Assembly: GCF_050958605.1 (NCBI RefSeq)
Contig: NZ_JBJHDO010000010.1
Location: forward strand, 1 to 64,000
Reading direction: 5' to 3'
Source: G016756615 sp050958605
Lineage (GTDB): Bacteria > Pseudomonadota > Alphaproteobacteria > Rhizobiales > Rhizobiaceae
Length of the DNA stretch: 64,000 nucleotides
A model generated the notes under the pieces. That model ran no database searches. It was not told where the DNA came from and worked only from the letters and a program-made list of their open reading frames with translations. Positions 34,436 to 42,506 of this stretch are shown here, in pieces (within the stretch, counting starts at the first letter, position 1; each line of letters begins with the position of its first letter). Position numbers and translations under genes: made by a program.

Positions 34436-35416
34436 ATGATCCGTACGGTTGCCATCGTCATCCATCCAGGCTTCCAGCTTCTGGATACGGCCGGTCCGAT
34501 GACGGCTTTCGAGGTGGCGGAGCGGTTCCGCCCAGGCAGTTACGAGATCAGGCTTCTCGCGCCGGGTGGCGGCGAAGTAGAGAGTTCATCCTCCTTCAAG
34601 CTTTCCGCCGAACCGCTGAGCGACGGCCCGTTCGATACGGTCGTCGTGTCGGGCGGCGAGATCGTCCGCTCCATGGCGGCCGCGAGGGAGATCGTCGCCT
34701 GGGTGAAACGCATCGGAGCGCGTCGCATAGCCAGCGTCTGCTCGGGAGCCTTCCTGCTGGCCGAGACCGGGTTGCTGGACGGCCGGCGCGCTACCACGCA
34801 TTGGGGCAATGCGAGCGATCTCGGCCGGCGTTATCCCAAGGTGAGGCTCGAGGCGGATTCCATCTTCGTCAGGGACGGCGATATCTGGACATCGGCCGGC
34901 ATTTCCGCCGGCATCGACCTGGCGCTCGCGCTGATCGAGGACGATCTGGGGCCGGAAGTGGCTCGCCGGACGGCCCAGCAACTCGTCGTCCATCATCGAC
35001 GCCCGGGTGGACAGTCGCAATTCTCGGCGCTCGTTGAACTCGGTGGCCGGACGGGCCGCTTCATCGACCTGATCGAGTGGATGCGGGAGCACCTGGCAGA
35101 GCCGCTCACCGTCGAACGGCTCGCCGACCACGCCGCCATGAGTCCACGCAATTTCGCGCGGGCTTTCGTCGCCGAGACCGGGACCACGCCAGCCAAGGCC
35201 GTGGAACGCCTGCGGCTGGAAACCGCGCGGCTGGCGGTGGAAACCGGCCACGCATCTCTCGAACGCATTGCCGAGAAAGCCGGCTTCGGCGATGCAGGCC
35301 GCATGCGGCGCGCCTTCGTCAGGAGCTTCGGCCTGCCGCCGCAGGCCCTGCGCCGGCGCGCGAAATCATCGCTGCCGATACATCAGAAAGAGGTCCGCAT
35401 TAATCTTAAGATGTAG
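34436..35416 (+). CDS. GlxA-family transcriptional regulator (DJ-1 + AraC domains)
   Basis: 326 residues. An N-terminal DJ-1/PfpI-like ligand domain (VAIVIHPGFQLLDTAGPMTA, IASVCSGAFLLAETGLLDG) is followed by a C-terminal AraC-type double HTH (EPLTVERLADHAAMSPRNFA ... ETGHASLERIAEKAGFGDAG). It lies 89 bases from, and divergent to, the DJ-1/monooxygenase operon, which is its likely target. The intergenic region holds a small inverted repeat TGTC-CGAAAT-GACA near 34405. The inducer is unknown. Confidence 0.9.
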   Translation: MIRTVAIVIHPGFQLLDTAGPMTAFEVAERFRPGSYEIRLLAPGGGEVESSSSFKLSAEPLSDGPFDTVVVSGGEIVRSMAAAREIVAWVKRIGARRIASVCSGAFLLAETGLLDGRRATTHWGNASDLGRRYPKVRLEADSIFVRDGDIWTSAGISAGIDLALALIEDDLGPEVARRTAQQLVVHHRRPGGQSQFSALVELGGRTGRFIDLIEWMREHLAEPLTVERLADHAAMSPRNFARAFVAETGTTPAKAVERLRLETARLAVETGHASLERIAEKAGFGDAGRMRRAFVRSFGLPPQALRRRAKSSLPIHQKEVRINLKM

Positions 35417-35481
35417 TTCCACTACAAGTGAAGCACTGAATAGAATACAACGCCTAAGGGGTAGTTGGGTGCGAGGCGGGG

Positions 35482-36171
35482 ATGATCGCGATCATAGTAA
35501 GCGAAAGTACGTTCATTCTTAGCGCTCTGGAGCGCAGCGTTCAGGGCGAGTTCAAAGAGATCAGGAAGCTCCGCAAGCTGTCGCTGCTTCGTGCAGCCGA
35601 AGGTTGGTCGGATGCGGTGGTGATCTTCGATATGGCGCATGCGGCGCGCGGCATCGATGAGCTCTTTGCCTTCGGCGCCGACAAGCTGACGCGCTGTATC
35701 GTGTTGATCAGGGAGGCGGACGATCTCCACGCGCTGACGCCGCTCGTCGGCGTGGTCGGAGCCATAATACTGGACTCGAGCAGCCTGGAGGAGATAGCCC
35801 AGGCCGCGCGCATGGTGCGCAACGGCCTCCATATCCTGCCGATGCAGATGATGCCCATGCTGGTGCGGCCCCACGTGCCGGGACGGCTGCCGCGAGAAGC
35901 GGCCGCGTCGCTCACACAAAGGGAAAGCTCCGTGCTCTCCCTCATTACCCAAGGCTGCAGCAACAAGATTATCGGCCGAAGGCTGCAGATAAGCGACAGC
36001 ACCGTCCGGGTCCATGTGAGGTCGCTGCTCAAGAAGCTAGGGGTTCAGAACAGGACCCAGGCGGCGCTTGCGGTGCTCGAAAGGCGAGGGACCCCAAGGC
36101 CACAGCTCATGCAGGTCGAGCCTGGCCTGCAGGCTTTTTCCGAAACAGGCCGCCTGACGCCGGCGCATTAG
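35482..36171 (+). CDS. LuxR-family regulator with degenerate receiver domain
   Basis: 229 residues. The C-terminal LuxR HTH is clear (SLTQRESSVLSLITQGCSNK ... ISDSTVRVHVRSLLKKLGVQ). The N-terminal 120 residues have receiver-like topology with D50 (VVIFDMAH) where a phosphoacceptor could be. They lack the acidic pair after strand 1 (IIVSES), and no clear conserved lysine is seen. It probably responds to something other than a histidine kinase, and none is adjacent. GAGGCGGGG precedes the ATG. Confidence 0.85.
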   Translation: MIAIIVSESTFILSALERSVQGEFKEIRKLRKLSLLRAAEGWSDAVVIFDMAHAARGIDELFAFGADKLTRCIVLIREADDLHALTPLVGVVGAIILDSSSLEEIAQAARMVRNGLHILPMQMMPMLVRPHVPGRLPREAAASLTQRESSVLSLITQGCSNKIIGRRLQISDSTVRVHVRSLLKKLGVQNRTQAALAVLERRGTPRPQLMQVEPGLQAFSETGRLTPAH

Positions 36172-36279
36172 AGCATTTGCAGCCAAGTGAATGACTCGGG
36201 CATTGCACAGATGCGGCTAAACAAAGGATAGAGCGCCGTCTCCACGTCAAGGGCGTTGGTCTTTGACCGGTCGCGGGGG

Positions 36280-36312
36280 CCTCACTGTCCTGCAGGACAT
36301 CTCTCCTCGTTC
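36280..36312. repeat. Degenerate half copy of the TGTCCGGCAGGACA palindrome family
   Basis: CCTCACTGTCCTGCAGGACA is the reverse complement, with one difference, of the sequence restored at the IS481 insertion point (TGTCCGGCAGGACAGTGAGG). It lacks the second arm seen at 3824-3882. Confidence 0.6.
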
Positions 36313-36369
36313 AAAAAACCTATGATATTCACACATCTGGAAAGATGCCTTGCTCGTTTCTTGGCAGTT

Positions 36370-36515
36370 CCCCCTCTCCGTCTCGGCTTCGCCGAGCCAC
36401 CTCTCCCCCGCGCTGCGCGCAGGGGAGAGGAAAGACGTCAAGCTTGCGGCCGGCGTTTCCTCTCCCTCACGAAGTGGGGGAGAGGTGGCTCGGCGAAGCC
36501 GAGACGGAGAGGGGG
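36370..36515. repeat. MITE-like unit with perfect 40-bp terminal inverted repeats
   Basis: Bases 36370-36409 and 36476-36515 are exact reverse complements over 40 positions. Each arm contains its own palindrome CTCGGCTTCGCCGAG. An inner pair (AGGGGAGAGGAAA / TTTCCTCTCCCT) nests inside the 66-base centre. The whole unit can fold into a long branched hairpin. It is unrelated in sequence to the other repeat family in the window. Confidence 0.88.
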
Positions 36516-36770
36516 CCCCGCCGCACACGCCACCCTCATCTGCAAGATCAGCACCGCGCGGGAATGCATGAATCCAATAGGCGAAATACGCGGGGAGAAA
36601 GACGACGGCCGCTTGAGTTTCGCCAGTCGCCAACGGCGCGCGATTGGCAAGAGCGAAGACGAAATCGTCCTTCTCGCCGTGGAAAACGGGAAGAAGGTGC
36701 AGGCAGGTGGATGAGGGCTTGCCCAAAGGCTAAATCCTGATTGCCGCCGGTACTATCGGCTCACGGCGAT

Positions 36771-37973
36771 CTAGACCGCCTCGGCAATGACCTGTGCTGC
36801 GGCATCGAGAGCGCCGGTTCCGTGCGATATCCCAAGCGCGCGCATTCCCGCCTCCATCACGGACAGGACACCGAGCGTCATGTGGGCATTGACATAGCCC
36901 ATATGAGCGACGCGCAGGAAATCGCCATAGGAGGGCTCGTTTGGGGCTGCCATGCCAAGTCCGATGCCCAGCGTGACGCCGGCGTTCTTCTCCGACCATT
37001 CGCGCAATCGAGCGGCGCCACCGCTCCCTATGCGCATCCCCGTCACCGAATGAGATCGCGAAGACCTGGCGGGAACGTTGAGTGCGATGTCGCCTTCTTG
37101 CGACCAGGTTTCCACGGCGGCCCACACGCTGGAGGCCAGCACCGCATGGCGTCTCCAGGCAGCTTCCAGCCCTTCCTCTTCGAGCAGCAAGGTCAATGCT
37201 TCTCGCAGGCCGTATAGATGGTGGGTAGGTGCGGTCCCGCCGAAGTAGCGATAGAATTCGGTGCTGAGGCTGCGCAATCTCCAGTCCCAGTAAGGAGTGA
37301 CGAGGTCGGAGCCTTCCGAGGCGGCAAGCGCCTTCTGGGAAAACCAGACGAAGCCCAGACCCGGGGGAGTCATCAGGCCTTTCTGGCTTGCGCCAATCAA
37401 GACATCGATTCCCCAATCGTCGAAATACAGTTCGTCGCAGCCGAGGGACGCAATGGCATCCACGACGAGCGCGGCCGGATGCCGGGCGGCATCGATGGCT
37501 TGGCGAACCGCTTTGATGTCATTCCTGATCGTGGTCGCGGTATCTGTATGGGTGGCGAATACCGCCTTGATGCGATGCGCCCTGTCGTTCGCCAATGCCT
37601 CCTCGACGCGGGCGGGATCGATGGGCTCCTTGCCGAAATCGATCGTCTCGACCTCGATGCCCATGTTCTCCGCGCTCAGGGCCCATGTTCTCCCGAAATG
37701 CCCCGTTACGGCGACGAGGATCTTGTCGCCCCGGGAGAGCAAGTTTGCGTTGACGGCCTCCCACGCACCATGGCCGTTGGAGATATAGATGGCGACGTTG
37801 GCCCCTTCCGTTCGCGCCACCCGCCTGAGATCCCGCAGCAGACCGGGCATCATCTCCACCAGTTCGCCCTGGTAGATGTTGGGCGCCGCACGATGCATCG
37901 CGCCGAGTACCCTATCTGGGATCACGGAGGGGCCTGGTATTGCCAGATAGTGACGGCCGAAAGCGAGGCTCAT
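36771..37973 (-). CDS. Class V PLP-dependent aminotransferase (serine/alanine-glyoxylate type)
   Basis: 400 residues from ATG 37973. Key features: AIPGPSVIPDRVLGAMHRAA, the cofactor pocket with YISNGHGAWEAVNANLLSRG, VVDAIASLGCDELYFDDWGI (aspartate for pyridine N) and the Schiff-base lysine in LIGASQKGLMTPPGLGFVW. It transfers amino groups to a keto acid such as glyoxylate or pyruvate. It is the last gene in the IclR-led minus-strand run, following a second ABC binding protein, and probably deaminates the imported compound or its product. Confidence 0.88.
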   Translation of the reverse strand: MSLAFGRHYLAIPGPSVIPDRVLGAMHRAAPNIYQGELVEMMPGLLRDLRRVARTEGANVAIYISNGHGAWEAVNANLLSRGDKILVAVTGHFGRTWALSAENMGIEVETIDFGKEPIDPARVEEALANDRAHRIKAVFATHTDTATTIRNDIKAVRQAIDAARHPAALVVDAIASLGCDELYFDDWGIDVLIGASQKGLMTPPGLGFVWFSQKALAASEGSDLVTPYWDWRLRSLSTEFYRYFGGTAPTHHLYGLREALTLLLEEEGLEAAWRRHAVLASSVWAAVETWSQEGDIALNVPARSSRSHSVTGMRIGSGGAARLREWSEKNAGVTLGIGLGMAAPNEPSYGDFLRVAHMGYVNAHMTLGVLSVMEAGMRALGISHGTGALDAAAQVIAEAV

Positions 37974-38006
37974 TGGCGGACTTCCCGGGATGGACGTTGA
38001 AAGAGA

Positions 38007-38031
38007 GATGGCTCGGGCAAGCCGAGCCATC
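38007..38031. terminator. Intercistronic hairpin between binding protein and aminotransferase
   Basis: GATGGCTCGG and CCGAGCCATC are perfect 10-base arms around GCAAG. It lies in the 123-base gap on the minus transcript after the second binding protein. No U-run follows on the minus strand, so attenuation or 3'-end protection is more likely than full termination. Confidence 0.5.
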
Positions 38032-38096
38032 CTATCTCGTTGGCAGTTGCTAGCGTGAATTACATCGTCCACGCCCCACGCCTGTGTGATGCCAGG

Positions 38097-39131
38097 TCAG
38101 CTCAGGATCCACTCCTCGAACCGCTCGGCCAATTCGGCCGGATCGACGCCGAAGTTTTCGATGTCCTGTTCGACGACGGAACTCGCGTAGCGCGCATTGG
38201 TGGGCATGCGCTCGGCCTTGGCCGGATCGATGAGTTCCAGAGCCGCCGGATTGAGCGGCCCGTCCTGCTGCGCCGTGGCGAAGCCGGCGAGCGGCTTGGG
38301 AGAAGTCGCGAATTTCACGAACTGCTTGGCCGCATCGAGGTTGGGAGTGTCCTTGGCCACGACCCAGTAGGCCTTATCGAGAATGCAGCCGTCCCAGGTC
38401 ATGGCAACCGGTGCGCCTGCATCTTGCGCTGCAAAATAGCGGGTGTTCCAGATGCCGATCATGTCGACCTCGCCGTCGCGCAGGATCTGCGCCGACTGCT
38501 CGCCGGCCGTCCACCAGACGACGACCTGCTCCTTGATGCGATCGAGTGAGGCAAAAGCCCGATCGACGTCGAGCGGATAGAGATCTTCCCTGGCGACACC
38601 GTCCGCGAGCAGCGCGATCGGCATGACGCGCGCGGCATAGCGTTGCAGCGAACGCTTGCCGGGAAAGCGCTCGACATCCCAGAAGTCGGCCCAGCTCTTC
38701 GGTTCGTTGCCATATTTGTCGGTGCGCCATGCCATGAGCGTACCGAAAGCATGCGAGCCGATGCCGTTCTGCAAGAGTCCGCCCGGATAATATTCCTCGA
38801 TCTCTTCCAGCAACCCGCTCTGGTTGGCGCGCAAAAGCTCGGCGGCGCCCAGAGTCGTGACGTCGAATTCATAGACGCCGGTCTTCACCTGGGCGGCGAG
38901 CTTGGCGAAGGACACCGGCGAAACCGTCTCGACCTTGATGCCGGTTTCCGCCGTGAACGGATCGAAGAGATTGGCGCGTGCAGAATCCAACCACGATCCG
39001 CCCCAGGAATTGACGGAGATGCTCCCCGTCTGGGCACGGGATATCGCCGGCATGGCCAAGCCGCCGGCGAGCGCGGCGGAACCGACGAGGAACTGGCGGC
39101 GGTTGGATCTGAGGTTCAAAGGCTTTTCCAA
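38097..39131 (-). CDS. Second PotD-like ABC substrate-binding protein
   Basis: 344 residues starting at TTG 39131, with GGGAGGTACCTACT just before it. A Tat signal (SNRRQFLVGSAALAGGLAMP AISRAQ) is followed by a type II periplasmic-binding fold of the spermidine/putrescine group (SVNSWGGSWLDSARANLFDP). It is clearly paralogous to the binding protein at 42507-43553 (shared FDPFTAETGI, SPVSFAKLA, FDVTTLG and PLDVDRAFASLDRIK). It probably feeds the same permease with a different ligand range. Confidence 0.9.
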   Translation of the reverse strand: MEKPLNLRSNRRQFLVGSAALAGGLAMPAISRAQTGSISVNSWGGSWLDSARANLFDPFTAETGIKVETVSPVSFAKLAAQVKTGVYEFDVTTLGAAELLRANQSGLLEEIEEYYPGGLLQNGIGSHAFGTLMAWRTDKYGNEPKSWADFWDVERFPGKRSLQRYAARVMPIALLADGVAREDLYPLDVDRAFASLDRIKEQVVVWWTAGEQSAQILRDGEVDMIGIWNTRYFAAQDAGAPVAMTWDGCILDKAYWVVAKDTPNLDAAKQFVKFATSPKPLAGFATAQQDGPLNPAALELIDPAKAERMPTNARYASSVVEQDIENFGVDPAELAERFEEWILS

Positions 39132-39249
39132 AGTAGGTACCTCCCTGGTTGAAAATCCGAGTGTCGCAGTCTTCCCGAGCTTGTCGTGTGGGCTCGGTCG
39201 ACCGCATGATAGTGTGGTGATTTGCCGTTTCGGCCTTGGCGCGGTTCGC

Positions 39250-39639
39250 CTATCCCGCCGCGCAGACCATGATCATCTCGATCTTGAGCGCGGGGCTGGC
39301 GAGACGAGCCTCGAAGCAGGCACGGGCCGGCGGCGCGATGTCGGCCACCCAGCCGTCCCACACTTCGTTGACGGCGGAGTAGTCGGCCATGTCCGCCAGG
39401 ATAATGGCGACGAAGATGAGCTTGTCCTTGCCGCTGCCGATTTCCGCAAGCCGCGCGTCGGCCTTGGCGAGCAGCTGCGCGGCCTGGTCCGCCGTGCTCA
39501 GTTCGGCATCGTAGGGCGCCTGCGGCGTGACGGCGAAAAAGCCCGTGCCGTTGTGGGTGACGGCGATGCTGGCGCGTTTGCCGACACCGAACCGATTGAT
39601 CATGCCGGCGATGTCGCCGGCTGCGATGGTCGAGGTCAT
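39250..39639 (-). CDS. RidA-family deaminase
   Basis: 129 residues, RidA/YjgF fold: NGTGFFAVTPQAPYDAELST, QAAQLLAKADARLAEIGSGK, LIFVAIILADMADYSAVNEV and PPARACFEARLASPALKIEM, with the conserved arginine in PARACFEA and a glutamate in IEM. Members hydrolyse reactive enamine/imine intermediates made by PLP enzymes or amino-acid oxidases. In this operon it fits clean-up after the aminotransferase. The ribosome binding site is weak; it follows the ATPase gene by 28 bases. Confidence 0.9.
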   Translation of the reverse strand: MTSTIAAGDIAGMINRFGVGKRASIAVTHNGTGFFAVTPQAPYDAELSTADQAAQLLAKADARLAEIGSGKDKLIFVAIILADMADYSAVNEVWDGWVADIAPPARACFEARLASPALKIEMIMVCAAG

Positions 39640-39667
39640 GAGCTGCTTTCACTGATTTACCGCGGGA

Positions 39668-40732
39668 TCACGCGGCGATGACGTAGACGGAATCGCGCGT
39701 CCAGCTGATGCAGCATTCCTCGCCTTCCCTGATGATGACGACGTCCGCGCCAAGGACGCGAACACGCATCGCCTGGTCGCCGACCTTGCCGATGACGAGG
39801 GCGTTGTCGCCATAATTGACGATCGTTTCGACCTTCATGCGGACGTTCTTGCGCCCATCTATAGGATTGCGCGACAGCTTGATGTGCTCCGGGCGGATCA
39901 TCAGCGTGACCGCCGCGCCGTTTGCCGCCTTGTCGGTCTGCGCATATTCGACCGTACCCAAGGCCGCGTTCCCGGCCTCACCCGCGGCGGCATCGGTGAT
40001 CGTCGCATCGACCAGATTGCTTTCGCCGATGAAGCCGGCGACGAACTTGGTTTCGGGCTTATGGTAGAGTTCGAGCGGCGTTGCAACCTGCTGGACGCGG
40101 CCCTGCTCGAACACCACGATGCGGTCGGACATCGACATCGCCTCGGTCTGGTCGTGAGTGACGAAGATCGTGGTCACGCCCAGGGCACGCTGGATGCGTT
40201 TGATCTCGATCTGCATCTGCTCGCGCAGGTTCTTGTCGAGTGCGCCGAGCGGTTCGTCGAGCAACAGCAGCGAAGGTTCGAAGACAAGTGCGCGGGCCAG
40301 CGCCACGCGCTGCTGCTGGCCGCCGGAGAGCTCCTTCGGGTGACGGTGGCCGAAGCCCTTCAGCCCGACGAGATCGAGCATTTCCTCCGCACGCTTGAGA
40401 CCTTTCGCCTTATCCCAGCCGCGCATCTGCAGTGGGAAATAGACGTTCTGCGCCGCCGTCTTGTGCGGGAACAGCCCGTAGTTCTGAAAGACGATGCCGA
40501 TGTTGCGCTCGTGCGGAGCCAGGCCGAATAGCGATTTCCCGGCAACATCGACCGAGCCGGAGGTCGCGGTCTCGAACCCGGCGATGATCATCAGTGTCGT
40601 CGTCTTGCCCGAGCCGCTGGGGCCCAGGAAGGTAACGAACTCGCCCTTTTTGATGTCGAGGTCGACTGCTTCGAGCGCAGTGAACTGACCGTAGGTTTTC
40701 GAAATACCGGAAAGCTGAAGATAGCTGCTCAT
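39668..40732 (-). CDS. ABC transporter ATP-binding protein (PotA-like)
   Basis: 354 residues; AGGAGATCCC precedes the ATG. Walker A GPSGSGKTTTLMIIAG, the Q-loop region VFQNYGLFPHKTAAQN, signature LSGGQQQRVALARAL, Walker B LLLDEPLGALD and the switch histidine in TIFVTHDQTEAMSMSD are all present. A C-terminal TOBE-type regulatory domain follows (LMIRPEHIKLSRNP). It powers import by the two adjacent permeases. Confidence 0.95.
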   Translation of the reverse strand: MSSYLQLSGISKTYGQFTALEAVDLDIKKGEFVTFLGPSGSGKTTTLMIIAGFETATSGSVDVAGKSLFGLAPHERNIGIVFQNYGLFPHKTAAQNVYFPLQMRGWDKAKGLKRAEEMLDLVGLKGFGHRHPKELSGGQQQRVALARALVFEPSLLLLDEPLGALDKNLREQMQIEIKRIQRALGVTTIFVTHDQTEAMSMSDRIVVFEQGRVQQVATPLELYHKPETKFVAGFIGESNLVDATITDAAAGEAGNAALGTVEYAQTDKAANGAAVTLMIRPEHIKLSRNPIDGRKNVRMKVETIVNYGDNALVIGKVGDQAMRVRVLGADVVIIREGEECCISWTRDSVYVIAA

Positions 40733-40771
40733 GGGATCTCCTGGGGCATGGCAAGCATGCCGCGAATTGTT

Positions 40772-41563
40772 CTAGGCGGTGCCGAGGCGCGCGCGGCGGC
40801 TGCGCCAGCGGGCAAGCAGCAGCGGTGCCGTCAGGCCGATCAGCACGGCCGCGAACAGAAGCGTCGAAATCACGGCGATGACCGGATCTGCCTCCTGCCG
40901 GATGCTGTCGAACATCTTGCGCGGCAGCGTCTCGGCGCCGCGGCCCGAGATGAAGATCGCGACCACGGTCTCGTCGAACGACTGGATGAAGGCGAAGAGG
41001 GCGCTGATGATCAGGCCCGGCCGCAGGATCGGCAACGTCACGTGGATGAACGTCCTGGTCGGGCTTGCCCCCAGGCTCTGCGCCGCGCGCTCGAGGGTGC
41101 GGTCGAAGCCCTTGAGATTGGCCGAGAGCACCAGGAAGGCGATCGGCACGGACAGGCAGGTATGGGCAAGGATGACGCCCAGATGGGTGTGCACGATGCC
41201 CATGTCACCGAAGTAGGAATAGTAACCGACGGCCATGACGATATGCGGTACGGCGAGAGGCATCAGCATCATCAGGTCGGCGATGCTCTTGCCGCGAAAG
41301 CGGTGGCGGACCAGGGCGAAGGTGGCGGGCACGACGAGCGCCATGGTCAGCACCGTCGTGGCGCTGGCGATGAGAATGCTGTTCCATGTCGGACGCAGCC
41401 AGGTCATGTCGGTGAAATAGGCGGTATAGTAGCCGAGCCAGTATCCGGGCGGCGGGAACTGCAGGGAGCGCGCCTCCGAGAATGACATCGGTACGACGAT
41501 TACCAGCGGTGCAGCGATGAAGACAACGACCGCGATGCCGAGCCAGCGCATGAAGCGATTCAT
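40772..41563 (-). CDS. ABC transporter permease (PotC-like)
   Basis: 263 residues from ATG 41563, whose upstream TTGACC contains the stop of the preceding permease, so the two are coupled. Six or so membrane helices with the binding-protein-dependent transport EAA loop LERAAQSLGASPTRTFIHVT LPILRPG. It is paired with PotB-like 41566-42414. A GTG at 41575 would add four residues. Confidence 0.93.
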   Translation of the reverse strand: MNRFMRWLGIAVVVFIAAPLVIVVPMSFSEARSLQFPPPGYWLGYYTAYFTDMTWLRPTWNSILIASATTVLTMALVVPATFALVRHRFRGKSIADLMMLMPLAVPHIVMAVGYYSYFGDMGIVHTHLGVILAHTCLSVPIAFLVLSANLKGFDRTLERAAQSLGASPTRTFIHVTLPILRPGLIISALFAFIQSFDETVVAIFISGRGAETLPRKMFDSIRQEADPVIAVISTLLFAAVLIGLTAPLLLARWRSRRARLGTA

Positions 41564-41565
41564 GG

Positions 41566-42414
41566 TCAACCCCACAGTTTGTCCAGCCCGAAGCGACGAT
41601 GGTAGATGGTCAGGATCACCAGCGTCACAAAGAGCAGCACCATCGCCATGGCGGAACCCATTCCGAAGGCCAGGAATTCATCGATCTGATTGCCGATGAG
41701 GCCGGCGATCATCTGCTCGCGCGGGCTGCCGAGCAGCACCGGCGTCACGTAGAAGCCGAGGCAGATGACGAAGACGAGCACCGAACCATTGGCGATGCCG
41801 GGTGCCGTCAGCGGCAGATAGACATGGCGGAACAGCGACAGGCCGCGCGCGCCAAGGCTTTCGGCCGAGCGGATCAGCGTCGGGTCGATCTTCTTCATCA
41901 CGGAATAGATGTTCATCACCATGTAGGGGGCGAGGATGTGGACCATTGCCAGTGTCGACGAGAAGCGCGTGAACAGCATCTGTGGCGGCTGCTCCATGCC
42001 GAGCGCGCGGAGCAGCCAGATCAGCGGTCCATTGTTGCCGAGCAGAACCATCCAGGCGTAGGTGCGGACCAGGAACGAGGTCCAGAAACTCATCGTCACC
42101 AGAAGCAGGATAAGCATCGCGGTCCGCGGCTTGCTGTTGGCCATCAGATAGGCCAGCGGGTAGCCGACGAGCAGGCAACAGAGCGTGACGATCGCCGCCG
42201 TGGCGAAGGTGTTCACGAAAACGCGCTGATAGAGCGCCGTGGTGAGCACCCGTTCGTAGTTGGCGAGCGTCGGGCGCGGTTCGGTCACGCTCATGACGGC
42301 CACGTCGGCGAGCGGCACCAGGAAGAACACGGCCATGTAAATGGCGAGCGGCGCGAGCAGAAGCCACGGCCACAGGTTCTTTCTTGCGCTCAGTGTTGCG
42401 ATGCTCAGAGCCAT
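41566..42414 (-). CDS. ABC transporter permease (PotB-like)
   Basis: 282 residues; AGGGAAGAGCG precedes the ATG. Membrane helices start at LLLAPLAIYMAVFFLVPLAD. The EAA loop reads IRSAESLGARGLSLFRHVYL PLTAPGI. It forms the transmembrane heterodimer with the PotC-like subunit. It is separated from the upstream binding-protein gene by 92 bases that contain a strong hairpin. Confidence 0.93.
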   Translation of the reverse strand: MALSIATLSARKNLWPWLLLAPLAIYMAVFFLVPLADVAVMSVTEPRPTLANYERVLTTALYQRVFVNTFATAAIVTLCCLLVGYPLAYLMANSKPRTAMLILLLVTMSFWTSFLVRTYAWMVLLGNNGPLIWLLRALGMEQPPQMLFTRFSSTLAMVHILAPYMVMNIYSVMKKIDPTLIRSAESLGARGLSLFRHVYLPLTAPGIANGSVLVFVICLGFYVTPVLLGSPREQMIAGLIGNQIDEFLAFGMGSAMAMVLLFVTLVILTIYHRRFGLDKLWG

Positions 42415-42434
42415 CGCTCTTCCCTTTAACTATG

Positions 42435-42478
42435 CCTTGGTGCTCTGCCGCGCCGTTCGGCGCGGCAGAGCACCAAGG
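42435..42478. terminator. 20-bp perfect intercistronic hairpin after the binding-protein gene
   Basis: 42435-42454 (CCTTGGTGCTCTGCCGCGCC) and 42459-42478 are exact reverse complements around a four-base GTTC loop. It lies on the minus transcript between the binding-protein stop (42507) and the permease start (42414). There is no U-run. Such hairpins commonly protect the binding-protein mRNA from 3' decay or attenuate permease expression. Confidence 0.7.
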
Positions 42479-42506
42479 TGACTCGATACCTGATGCCGAA
42501 GGGGCC

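Larger units (their letters stand above)
36172..36770. other. Repeat-rich intergenic region without a gene
   Basis: 599 bases between the LuxR gene and the aminotransferase, whose 3' ends converge. It contains a degenerate half copy of the TGTCCTGCAGGACA palindrome and the 146-base MITE-like unit listed separately. Several short open frames exist but none has a ribosome binding site, and most are translated repeats. Confidence 0.7.

Noticed and set aside
36247..36726. Several 70-160 codon frames in the repeat-rich intergenic region
   Set aside because: They are largely translations of the palindromic repeats in different frames.
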